Part shown: one piece after another, positions 26,158 to 34,924 of the stretch
Numbering within the stretch: the first letter of the stretch is position 1
Layout of the letters: every line of letters begins with the position of its first letter
Assembly (NCBI GenBank): GCA_001917905.1
Contig: MNEX01000251.1
Coordinates: forward strand, 1 to 42,465
DNA from: Acidobacteria bacterium 13_1_40CM_65_14
GTDB lineage: Bacteria > Acidobacteriota > Vicinamibacteria > Vicinamibacterales > CAVVIG01
Direction: 5' to 3'
Length of the DNA stretch: 42,465 nucleotides
Made by a program: the position numbers and the translations under genes
Notes under the pieces: generated by a model
Database searches by the model: none
What the model was told of the DNA's origin: nothing
Seen by the model: only the letters and a program-made list of their open reading frames with translations

Positions 26158-26260
26158 AAACCAAAGGCTGCTGTGGCGCGTCTAAACGGCGGCCGTTATT
26201 GGGAGATCTCACGTGGCACTTGCACAACGATGGCCTGACACAACCGATCGCGGAGAGTCG

Positions 26261-27634
<1,374 letters not shown>

Positions 27635-27656
27635 TGCGGCCGTACAATTAGGAATT

Positions 27657-29018
27657 CTGGCAGAAGATACCTTCACCGCTCTCGATCCGACGGCGAGCCG
27701 CCCCGACGCGCGGCTCCGATTCGACCAGCGCATTCTGCTCCTCGCGCTCGCCGCGGGCTTCCCTGCCGCGCTCGTCGCGCTCTTCATGCTGTGGACCGGT
27801 TCGTACACACCCAAAGTGCAGTGGACGCTCACGGTGTTGATCGTCGGCGTCTGGACCGGCTGCTCCTTCAGCGTGCGGCACCGCGTCGTGCTGCCGCTGC
27901 AGACCCTCTCGAACCTGCTCGCGGCGCTCCGCGAGAGTGACTTCTCGATTCGCGCGCGCGGCGCGAGCGGCGACGATCCGCTCGGCGCCGTCATGCTCGA
28001 AGTCAACGTGCTCGCGTCGACGCTGCACGACCAGCGCCTCGGCGCGCTCGAGGCGGGCGCGCTGCTGCGGACGGTCATGGTGGAGATCGACGTGGCGGTG
28101 TTCACCTTCGACCGGGCGCAGGCGCTGCGTCTGGTGAACCGCGCGGGCGAGCGGCTGCTCGCGCAGCCGGCGGAGCAACTGCTCGGACACACCGCCGACG
28201 ACCTCGGGCTGCGCACGTGTCTCGAGGGCCCGTCGCCGCGCATCGAGGACGTCACGTTCCCGGGCGGCTCCGGCCGATTCGAGGTGCGGCGGACGACGTT
28301 CAGGCAGGGCGGCGTGCCGCACCAACTGCTCGTGCTCGCCGACGTCAGCCGTCCGCTGCGCGACGAAGAGCGGCAGGCGTGGCAGCGGCTGATTCGCGTC
28401 ATCGGCCACGAGATCAACAACTCGCTGGCGCCGATCAAGTCGATCGCCGGCAGCCTCGAGTCGATGCTGGCGCGCGACAACATGCCGGAAGACTGGAACG
28501 ACGACATGCGGCGCGGGCTCGCCGTCATCGCGGCGCGATCGGATGCCCTGAGCCGCTTCACGACCGCCTACGCGCGGCTCGCGAAGCTGCCGGCGCCGCG
28601 GCTCGACTCAGTCCACGTGCCGGAGCTCGTTCGCCGTGTGGCCGGCGTCGAGACGCGGCTCGGCGTGCGCATCAACGAAGGACCGGAGGTGACGATTCGC
28701 GCCGATCCCGATCAGCTCGAGCAGCTCCTCATCAACCTGGTGCACAACGCGGTCGACGCGGCGCTGCAAACCGGCGGCGGCGTCACCGTCGGGTGGAAGC
28801 GCGAAGGCCGCAGCTTCGAGTTGTGGATCGACGATCAGGGCGCGGGTCTGCCGAATGCCTCGAATCTCTTCGTCCCGTTCTTCACGACGAAGCCTGGCGG
28901 ATCGGGCATCGGTCTCGTCTTGAGCCGCCAGATCGCCGAAGCGCACGGCGGGAACTTGACACTCGACAACCGCGTCGACGGACCTGGCTGCCGCGCGTAT
29001 CTGCGGTTGCCGATCTAA
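27657..29018 (+). CDS. Membrane histidine kinase of the export operon
   Basis: Two membrane segments (RILLLALAAGFPAALVALFM and VQWTLTVLIVGVWTGCSF) around a very short periplasmic loop, a HAMP-like segment (LPLQTLSNLLAALRESDFSI), a PAS-like domain (DVAVFTFDRAQALRLVNRAG), the phospho-acceptor box IGHEINNSLAPIKSIAGSLE (near residue 250), and HATPase boxes NLVHNAVDAAL, DDQGAGLP and FFTTKPGGSGIGLVLSRQIA. The frame has no ATG/GTG/TTG before 27786, yet the first membrane segment is encoded upstream of it. I therefore extend to CTG 27657 (or ATT 27654), behind AGGA at 27650; an ATG 27786 start would lose most of the first segment. Confidence 0.85.
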   Translation: MAEDTFTALDPTASRPDARLRFDQRILLLALAAGFPAALVALFMLWTGSYTPKVQWTLTVLIVGVWTGCSFSVRHRVVLPLQTLSNLLAALRESDFSIRARGASGDDPLGAVMLEVNVLASTLHDQRLGALEAGALLRTVMVEIDVAVFTFDRAQALRLVNRAGERLLAQPAEQLLGHTADDLGLRTCLEGPSPRIEDVTFPGGSGRFEVRRTTFRQGGVPHQLLVLADVSRPLRDEERQAWQRLIRVIGHEINNSLAPIKSIAGSLESMLARDNMPEDWNDDMRRGLAVIAARSDALSRFTTAYARLAKLPAPRLDSVHVPELVRRVAGVETRLGVRINEGPEVTIRADPDQLEQLLINLVHNAVDAALQTGGGVTVGWKREGRSFELWIDDQGAGLPNASNLFVPFFTTKPGGSGIGLVLSRQIAEAHGGNLTLDNRVDGPGCRAYLRLPI

Positions 29019-29023
29019 GACTC

Positions 29024-29109
29024 GAACGCAAAGGCCGCGAAGACCGCAAAGACCATTGGGATCTCTCAGAAAAAGGCTAGCTTTGGCGGTCTTTGCGCGC
29101 TTTGCGTTC
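29024..29109. repeat. Iterated palindrome, CGCAAAG type
   Basis: Arms GAACGCAAAG (29024-29033) and CTTTGCGTTC (29100-29109); inner iterations AAGACCGCAAAGACC against GGTCTTTGCG. It lies between the kinase stop and the convergent small gene, and contains that gene's stop codon at 29066. Confidence 0.9.
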
Positions 29110-29314
29110 CTTCGTATTGGGTTCTGAGCTCGCGCGCGCGTTCGTACAGGTCCGACTTCGTCGGATACAGCTCACGGACGAGCATCTCGTCATTCCGGCG
29201 GACCTGCAGTTCGGCGCCGGAACAGCACGAAATCATCAGGCACGTGATGTCGCCGACGCGCCATAATTCCCGCGACTCGTCGTTACTCACCGCTCGCGGG
29301 GCCCCCCGCTTCAT
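29066..29314 (-). CDS. Small conserved-looking protein, unknown function
   Basis: 82 residues. The central part has a protein-like pattern: ESRELWRVGDITCLMISCCS, then ELQVRRNDEMLVRELYPTKS and DLYERARELRTQYE. I believe similar small proteins occur in related genomes, but I cannot name a domain. The last residues (about 70-82) are encoded by the palindrome 29024-29109, so the original C-terminus has probably been replaced or extended by repeat sequence. Start ATG 29314 is 32 bp from the divergent membrane-protein start. Confidence 0.6.
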   Translation of the reverse strand: MKRGAPRAVSNDESRELWRVGDITCLMISCCSGAELQVRRNDEMLVRELYPTKSDLYERARELRTQYEGTQSAQRPPKLAFF

Positions 29315-29346
29315 GGCGCGTCGCTTGCTTTCTCGGCCATAGACCG

Positions 29347-29973
29347 ATGCGCGCCTTCTCGAAATGGTTCGTGACTCTCTGCGCCACTCCGGCCGGTGTC
29401 GTCATTCTCGCCGCACTCGACTCGACGATCTTCTTCTCGCTGCCATTCGGGATCGACGCCGCCGTCATCATCCTCGCCGCGCGGCTCAAAGGACTATGGT
29501 GGACCGTGCCGCTGCTGGCGACCCTCGGATCGATCGGCGGCGCTGCGCTGACGTTCTGGATGGGCGTCAAGATCGGCGAGAACGGCCTCGACCGCTACGT
29601 CCCGCCCAAGCGGCTGAAGAAAATCCGCGCGCGGATTCGCAACAGCGGCGCGGTTGCGCTCGCGGTGCTCGATCTCATTCCGCCGCCATTTCCCTTTACG
29701 CCGTTCGTGCTCGCGGCAGGCGCGCTCGAAGTGAAAACGTCCACGTTCTTTGTCACGCTCATCGTCTGCCGCATTCTCCGCTTCGGCGTCGAAGCGGCGC
29801 TCGCCGCCACCTACGGCGACGGCGTGCTGTCGTGGCTCGACTCGGATCTCTTCCAGGACATCGTCAGCTTCTTGATCGTCGTCGCGGTGATACTCACCGC
29901 GCTGTCGATCGTCAACCTGATTCGATCGACTAGAACATCCGGCCGCCGATCGGGACGTCGCGCTCCGGCGTAA
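29347..29973 (+). CDS. DedA/YqaA-type VTT-domain membrane protein
   Basis: 208 residues, about five hydrophobic segments. Features of the DedA/SNARE-associated superfamily: an N-terminal FFSLPFGIDAAVIILAARL, a glycine-rich re-entrant region SIGGAALTFWMGVKIGENGL, and LDLIPPPFPFTPFVLAAGAL with the conserved prolines of the second half. DedA-like proteins act in lipid flipping and membrane homeostasis. Its 3' end overlaps the convergent csaA-like gene by 44 nt. Confidence 0.85.
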   Translation: MRAFSKWFVTLCATPAGVVILAALDSTIFFSLPFGIDAAVIILAARLKGLWWTVPLLATLGSIGGAALTFWMGVKIGENGLDRYVPPKRLKKIRARIRNSGAVALAVLDLIPPPFPFTPFVLAAGALEVKTSTFFVTLIVCRILRFGVEAALAATYGDGVLSWLDSDLFQDIVSFLIVVAVILTALSIVNLIRSTRTSGRRSGRRAPA

Positions 29974-30280
29974 GCAGCACGACGCCATCCTCACCGTCCG
30001 GGACGCCAAGCGTCAGCACCTCCGACATGTACGGCCCGATTTGCTTCGGTGGAAAGTTCACGACGGCGACGACGAGCCGGTTCAGGAGATCGGGTTTCGA
30101 ATAGTGCCGGGTGGCCTGCGCCGACGACTTCTTGATGCCGATCGCCGGCCCGAAATCGATCCGCAGCTTGTAGGCCGGCTTGCGCGCCTCGGGGAAGTCG
30201 GTGACGTCAACGACGCGCCCGACCCGGATGTCGACACGCTCGAACTCAGCGTAGGAAAGCGGTGCGGGTTCGTCACTCAT
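29930..30280 (-). CDS. csaA: CsaA-like tRNA-binding-domain protein
   Basis: 116 residues from ATG 30280, the usual CsaA length (about 110). An OB-fold of the EMAP/tRNA-binding type: FERVDIRVGRVVDVTDFPEA, KPAYKLRIDFG, QIGPYMSEVLTLGVPD and VLLTPERDVPIGGRMF. CsaA is a chaperone/export-related dimer in Bacillus, and a tRNA-binding role is also reported for the family. Longer in-frame starts to 30469 add sequence with no domain character and overlap the divergent gene. It converges on the DedA-like gene with a 44-nt overlap. Confidence 0.92.
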   Translation of the reverse strand: MSDEPAPLSYAEFERVDIRVGRVVDVTDFPEARKPAYKLRIDFGPAIGIKKSSAQATRHYSKPDLLNRLVVAVVNFPPKQIGPYMSEVLTLGVPDGEDGVVLLTPERDVPIGGRMF

Positions 30281-30389
30281 CGCGTGGAAATCTGACACGA
30301 TTTCAAGGGGAAATGCCAACCTGGCCGCGAGTTCCAAGGGGCAGTTGCCTACGGCCGAGGCGGTACAGGACTTGATAGATTCGTGTCCG

Positions 30390-30776
30390 ATGGCCACCCC
30401 AACCGGGAACATCCTGATCGTCGAAGACGATGAGGAAACCAGAGAAATGCTCGCCAGCCTGCTCTCCACGGAAGGGTTTTACGCCATCGGCGCGGAGGAC
30501 GGCCTCGAAGGGCTGCACGTCCTGCGGACCGTGCGGCGTCGCGCCCCCCACGTGCCCTGTCTGGTGCTCCTTGATCTGAAGATGCCCCGCCTGAGCGGCA
30601 ACGAATTCCGCCGCGCGCAGCTCGGCGATCCGACCGTCGCCGGTGTGCCGGTCGCCGTGATGTCGGGCGCAACCGACATCGAGCAGCGCGCGCAGGCGCT
30701 TGGCGCAGTCGCGACGGTGAGCAAACCTATTGATGTGGATGTGCTTCTGAACGTCGTCCGAAAGTACTGTGCGTGA
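30390..30776 (+). CDS. Single-domain response regulator
   Basis: 128 residues from ATG 30390. One receiver domain: ILIVEDDEETREMLASLLST, acceptor Asp in LVLLDLKMPRLSG, switch Ser in VAVMSGATD and Lys in TVSKPIDVD. No output domain. The in-frame ATG at 30345 adds only a non-conserved tail. It ends 3 nt before the convergent small membrane protein gene; no kinase is adjacent. Confidence 0.92.
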   Translation: MATPTGNILIVEDDEETREMLASLLSTEGFYAIGAEDGLEGLHVLRTVRRRAPHVPCLVLLDLKMPRLSGNEFRRAQLGDPTVAGVPVAVMSGATDIEQRAQALGAVATVSKPIDVDVLLNVVRKYCA

Positions 30777-30779
30777 GGC

Positions 30780-31016
30780 TTACGAAGGCCGTCCGCTGAC
30801 GGCTTGACGAACGGCCGAGGCGAGTACCGCCCCGAGAGCCGCGGCCGCCATCACCAGAGCTGGAACGGGCCGTTCGACGACCACGAAACAGAAAACCGCT
30901 CCGATGGCGGCGCCAATCAGGACCGTCGACAGCGCGTCAGTAATGCGGCTGAAGGTCCCACGCGGGCACCGATGATTCTCGGTCAGAAACCCCATGCATT
31001 TCGGACAAGTAGCCAT
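30780..31016 (-). CDS. Small membrane protein with zinc-ribbon-like N-terminus
   Basis: 78 residues. CPKC at 4-7 and a later Cys in HRCPRG suggest a partial zinc ribbon, followed by two hydrophobic segments (VLIGAAIGAVFCFVVV and PALVMAAAALGAVLASAV). Function unknown. The upstream region 31017-31060 holds CGCTCGA/TCGAGCG arms and an A/T-rich stretch that may be its promoter. Confidence 0.6.
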   Translation of the reverse strand: MATCPKCMGFLTENHRCPRGTFSRITDALSTVLIGAAIGAVFCFVVVERPVPALVMAAAALGAVLASAVRQAVSGRPS

Positions 31017-31071
31017 ACTGCGCTCGATATTTTAACACGGCTTTTATTCGCTTCGAGCGTCGCAAAGTGTT

Positions 31072-31931
31072 CTACGAGTGTGGCTTGACGCGAAACGTCG
31101 CGACCAGCGGTTTGTGGTCTGATGCGGCAGTGGTGAACCAGCCAGCCGTGTCGACGGTCTGTATCGCGGTCAGCTCGAGGCCCTCCGGCCGAAAGAACAC
31201 GTAGTCGATCCGGTTCGACCCGTGCGTGCCCTCGTCGCCAGACGCCTTTCCGGCCTGCAACGCGACCTGCCACGCATCACGAAACATCGTCAGGACTGGT
31301 TGAATTCAAGGTCTGACGGCTTCGCGCTGAAATCGCCCATCAGGATTTGTGGCGCACCCAGCTTTTGCGTCCACTTGACCAGCGCCTCGATTTCCTGCTG
31401 TCGCGCATCGCCGTTCTTCTTGCCCGAGGCGAGATGCGTGACGACGATCGGCAGTCCGCCCGCTTGTTGCAGCTTCACCGCAAACGCGATGCGGCTCACC
31501 GGCAGCGTCATCGACGTGGAGCCAAGTGGTCCCGGCGCAAGAAACGCGAGTCCCTCGGTTTCCTTCCCGTCGCCGCGGCCACTCTGCTGGCACTCGACGT
31601 TCGGCGTGAACCACTCCTGCTCGTACGCGACCGACCACGCGCGCCCGGTCGCGGCCTTGAGTCCCTCTGAAATCTTTGCCGGCTGATCGTCGCAGTTGTA
31701 GTACGGATGATTGCGCGTCACTTCCTGGAGGCCGACGATGTCAGGCTGAATCTTGGCGAGCACGTCGATGGCGCGCTGCAGGTTGTATTTGTTCGAGCCG
31801 TCGATGCCGTGCTGGATGTTGAAGGTCATCACCCTCAGCGTGCCGTCGGCGGCGCGCTCGGTCCGGACCGCGGTGTCTGCAGAAGACGCGACGAGGGTTG
31901 CAAGAGCGGCTGAGGTGAGAAGCCATCGCAT
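31072..31931 (-). pseudogene. Secreted endonuclease/exonuclease/phosphatase-family protein, frameshifted
   Basis: From ATG 31931 a signal peptide (RWLLTSAALATLVASSA) leads into the EEP fold: RVMTFNIQHGIDG, DIVGLQEVTRNHP, VVTHLASGKKNGD and ILMGDFSAKPSD. The frame stops at 31290 after FNQS. The next frame (31287 to 31072) continues at once with MFRDAWQVALQAGKASG, then NRIDYVFFRPEG and SDHKPLVATFRV, the remaining catalytic blocks. One extra base in AGTCCTGACG (as in TCC CTG ACG) would restore a single protein of about 285 residues. So this is a recent one-base deletion or a sequencing error; if real, the first product lacks the catalytic Asp/His end. Confidence 0.85.
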
Positions 31932-32132
31932 GGCGAGTGGCTCAGCAAAAGTACTGCTGATCGCAGAAAATCCTAGACGACGCAAGGCTGAGCAGGCTTT
32001 CGGTTTCTTGCTATAGTCCAAGTGGAGTGTCTGCTCGAATTCATCACCGGGCCGCTCCGTTGTCGCGGCCCGAAAATCGCGGTCGAAGGCTTGTTGTGAG
32101 TACCACTCAATCAGCTCAGACGGTCCACTAGG

Positions 32133-32930
32133 ATGATCCGCGCGCTGCCGCTGTTCGAGTCGCCGCTGGTTTGCATCGAACGGTGCGACCATCCGCCTGA
32201 CGTTCCACACGTCGATCCGGACGAAGAGCGATCGACCACCTACTGCATCAGTTTCGTCGAGCGCGGTACCTTCTCGGTCATCGCGGGCCGCCGCGCCTGG
32301 ACTGTCGGCGCGAGCGAGCTGTTTGTGACAGTCCCTGGCCTGGTCTATCGCTGCGACCATCACAACAACCCCGACGACGTGTGTTTGTGCGTCGGCTTCG
32401 GTGCTGATGTCGACCACAGTGCGTTGAACCTTCGCGGTCTGGCGCGACACGTGCCCGTTGCCCCGTTGACCAACCGGCGCGCGTATTTGCAGCGGCGCCT
32501 GACCGAGCGCCTCGGACACCACGCCGATCCGCTCGCGGTCGAATCGATTGCCGGCGAGCTGCTATGCGACACGGTCGACGGCGCCCTGCCGAAGCGGCTG
32601 TACGCTCGCGCGCAGCTGGCCTGGTATGCGCGGCGCGTGGACGCCGCGCGCGACGCGCTCGAGGCCGACTACGCCTCGCCGCATTCGCTGACGTCGCTGG
32701 CGCGGAGCGCTGGCATGAGCCCGTTCCACTTCGCGCGCGTGTTCCGCGAGCTCACCGACGTCCCGCCGCATCGATATCTCGTCGCCGTGCGTCTTCGTGC
32801 CGCCGTCGAGCGGTTGCGCCAGGGCGAGTCGGTGACCGACACCTGTTTCGCCGTCGGCTTCAACAGCCTTGGCCACTTCATCGAGATGTTCCGTCGCACG
32901 TACGGCGTCTCGCCTTCACGATTTCACTAA
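32133..32930 (+). CDS. AraC-family transcriptional regulator
   Basis: 265 residues. An N-terminal cupin-like sensing part (TYCISFVERGTFSVIAGRRA, FVTVPGLVYRCDHHN) and a C-terminal double HTH: SLTSLARSAGMSPFHFARVF with VPPHRYLVAVRLR, then SVTDTCFAVGFNSLGHFIEM with RTYGVSPSRFH. A TATAGT -10-like hexamer lies at 32012-32017 in the 200-bp divergent region. The DinB-like gene 68 nt downstream is the natural target candidate. Confidence 0.9.
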   Translation: MIRALPLFESPLVCIERCDHPPDVPHVDPDEERSTTYCISFVERGTFSVIAGRRAWTVGASELFVTVPGLVYRCDHHNNPDDVCLCVGFGADVDHSALNLRGLARHVPVAPLTNRRAYLQRRLTERLGHHADPLAVESIAGELLCDTVDGALPKRLYARAQLAWYARRVDAARDALEADYASPHSLTSLARSAGMSPFHFARVFRELTDVPPHRYLVAVRLRAAVERLRQGESVTDTCFAVGFNSLGHFIEMFRRTYGVSPSRFH

Positions 32931-32998
32931 CGTCGCAAAAAACCGGAAGACGCGGACGCCGCATTTCGTCCATCCTCTAACGACTCCAGAGGTGAGAT

Positions 32999-33481
32999 AT
33001 GACGATGACGCAAACGGCATCGACCGAGACGGCGAGAATCTCACGGCAACTGCGACGAGGGTTCGAGGGCAACGCGTGGCACGGGCCCGCGGTCATGGAG
33101 CTGCTCGCCGACGTGACGGCGGCTCAGGCCAATCAGCGACCGATTCCCCACGCCCACACGATTTGGGAACTGGTCAACCATATGCGGTCGGTGGCGTTGA
33201 TCGTCCATCGCCGCATCACGGCGACGCCGCCGACCGGCGGGCCCGAAGAAGCGGATTTCCCTGAGGTGACGGACACCAGCGAAGCGGCGTGGAAGCGCAG
33301 CGTCGACGACCTCGGGACGACGCATCGCGCGCTGCGCGCCGCGATCGAAGCCCTGCCGGATTCGCAGCTCTCAGAAAAACTGGAAGGCGGGGCGACGGTG
33401 TACTCGAACCTGCACGGTCAGGTTCAGCACGATCTCTACCACGCGGGCCAAATCGCGATTCTGAAAAAAGCGCTGCGCTAG
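32999..33481 (+). CDS. DinB-family protein
   Basis: 160 residues, four-helix-bundle length. HTIWELVNHMRSV provides the first metal-binding His (H61 region) and the C-terminal HDLYHAGQIAILKKA the other two of the usual triad. DinB/YfiT-like proteins are metal-dependent thiol transferases or of unknown function. AGAGGTGAG lies just before the ATG, a strong ribosome binding site. It follows the AraC-type gene and is probably co-regulated with it. Confidence 0.88.
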   Translation: MTMTQTASTETARISRQLRRGFEGNAWHGPAVMELLADVTAAQANQRPIPHAHTIWELVNHMRSVALIVHRRITATPPTGGPEEADFPEVTDTSEAAWKRSVDDLGTTHRALRAAIEALPDSQLSEKLEGGATVYSNLHGQVQHDLYHAGQIAILKKALR

Positions 33482-33508
33482 TCAGGAGTCAGGGTGAAGG
33501 GTGGGACG

Positions 33509-34606
33509 TTATCGCTTCGACGTTGCCGGCACATCACAACGCCGATTGACGATCTCGTCCCGCTTCTTTTTAAAGGCCTCACGCCACTCGGGGACCGTCG
33601 CCGAGACGCTTTCGCGGGTGTTCGGGGCACGCGGTCGCAGGTAGACGCGCGCGGTCTGGAACAGATCGTCGAGCTGTTTATCCGAGAGTTGCGTGAGGAG
33701 ACCCGCCAGAAACGTCCGGCCCTCTTCGCTGATGCGCGGATACTCCAGCGTGCCCGAAATCGATCCGGAGAGATTGGCGACGCAGCCCGTCTTGTCGCGC
33801 CAGACCGGCAGGCGCGACCAGTGCTCGAAGTTCACGGCGCCCGTCGAAGTCCGGTTGAGGGCATTCGCCTCGCCGAACGTCAGCCCGAGATCGTTGATGA
33901 GCATGAACGAGCGGCCGCACGGCGCGTCGCCTTTCCACTCTTTGTCGAGACACGCAAGCCGCTGCTGCTCCGATTTGCTGTCGGTGTGTTGGATCAATGC
34001 GGCGAGCAGCTTCAGCGCATCGCGATGTGCCAGCGGCGCACCACCGGCAGCCTCGCTCACCTGATCGAGCTCCGCCCAGCTCCAGCCTTCCTGATCCTTG
34101 GTCGTGATGTCATGGCCCGGCATCTTGCGCTCGACCGCCGTGGGATCGAACAGCAGCTCATCCAGCCGTCCGTTCGGTATGCCACCCAGTTGCGGCGGGC
34201 ACTTGCGGCACAGGACCTTGACCGGATACATCGCGTCGGCGCCGAAGCCGACCGCCCACAGCAATCGCGTCGCCGCAACTTCGCCGTAGACTTCCCCGTT
34301 ATCGCGCCCGAATTTCACCTTCACCTCGTCGTCGGGCGGGATCACACAGGTGAACTTCGGCGAGTGTCCAGTCATCTTCTTGGCGATGTACTCGCAGACG
34401 ATCGTGTCTCCGGTCTTGAACGCGTCTTTCCGTGCAGGACCGGCGGCCAAGTCCTTCGATGGGATGTCGGTGGGCTCCCACACCTGGGCGCGCTTGATGG
34501 CGTCCAGGCGCACGGCGGGCTTCACTTCGACCGCGGCCAGCGGCGCAAACGCCGCCAGCGCGACGGCGATCGTGGTGGCGCCGACGAACCGGTGTCGACA
34601 ATTCAC
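33509..34606 (-). CDS. Large secreted protein of unknown function
   Basis: 365 residues from GTG 34606, where a signal peptide begins (HRFVGATTIAVALAAFAPLA, cut near AAVEVK). The upstream in-frame extension to 34900 is antisense to a HupE-like fragment and is not protein-like. The body has VRLDAIKRAQVWEPTDIPSK, a CRKCPP Cys pair, and scattered Cys that may form disulfides (LACLDKEW, DAPCGRSFM, TGCVANLSG). No enzyme motif is recognised. Divergent from the truncated HupE-like gene, with a 36-bp gap that must hold both promoters. Confidence 0.75.
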   Translation of the reverse strand: MNCRHRFVGATTIAVALAAFAPLAAVEVKPAVRLDAIKRAQVWEPTDIPSKDLAAGPARKDAFKTGDTIVCEYIAKKMTGHSPKFTCVIPPDDEVKVKFGRDNGEVYGEVAATRLLWAVGFGADAMYPVKVLCRKCPPQLGGIPNGRLDELLFDPTAVERKMPGHDITTKDQEGWSWAELDQVSEAAGGAPLAHRDALKLLAALIQHTDSKSEQQRLACLDKEWKGDAPCGRSFMLINDLGLTFGEANALNRTSTGAVNFEHWSRLPVWRDKTGCVANLSGSISGTLEYPRISEEGRTFLAGLLTQLSDKQLDDLFQTARVYLRPRAPNTRESVSATVPEWREAFKKKRDEIVNRRCDVPATSKR

Positions 34607-34642
34607 GCTCCGCTGAGCTGCAAGAAGTTCTCCACCGATACA

Positions 34643-34924
34643 ATGGAAGAGGTGGTAGAAAGAGTGTCGTTGAAATTCGATAAGCGCATCGTCGCCCTCA
34701 GCGTCGCGGTGACGCTCATGCCTCTCGTCGCAAGCGCGCACGGGGTCACGCGCGGCGACGCGCGCTCTCTGCAGAACCTGCAGGGCGCCGCCATCGGACC
34801 GCTGATGTACCTCGGCGCCAAGCACATGGTCACCGGTTACGACCACCTGCTGTTCCTCGTCGGCGTCATTTTCTTTCTCTACCGACTTCATCGAGTCCAT
34901 CCCGCACGAGCTCAGCGAGCCTAA
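34643..34924 (+). pseudogene. HupE/UreJ-like membrane protein, 3'-truncated
   Basis: The protein starts (ATG 34643, GTG 34664 or TTG 34670) with a signal-like segment IVALSVAVTLMPLVASAHGV, then IGPLMYLGAKHMVTGYDHLL and FLVGVIFFLYRL, the first half of HupE/UreJ-type metal-transport proteins, including the conserved GYDH. It then changes to LHRVHPARAQRA and stops at 34924. The family has several more membrane segments. The stop overlaps the end of the convergent oxidase gene by 3 nt, so the 3' part was probably lost in a rearrangement that joined the two loci. TACAAT at 34639-34644 may be its -10 box. Confidence 0.75.

Noticed and set aside
26214-26226. TGGCACTTGCA near the second sigma-54 activator gene as a promoter
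   Set aside because: The TTGC follows the -24 element directly instead of after five bases, so the spacing is wrong for sigma-54.
33494-34924. Long plus-strand frame reading into the HupE-like fragment
   Set aside because: Only the last 94 codons look like protein; the rest is antisense to the secreted-protein gene.
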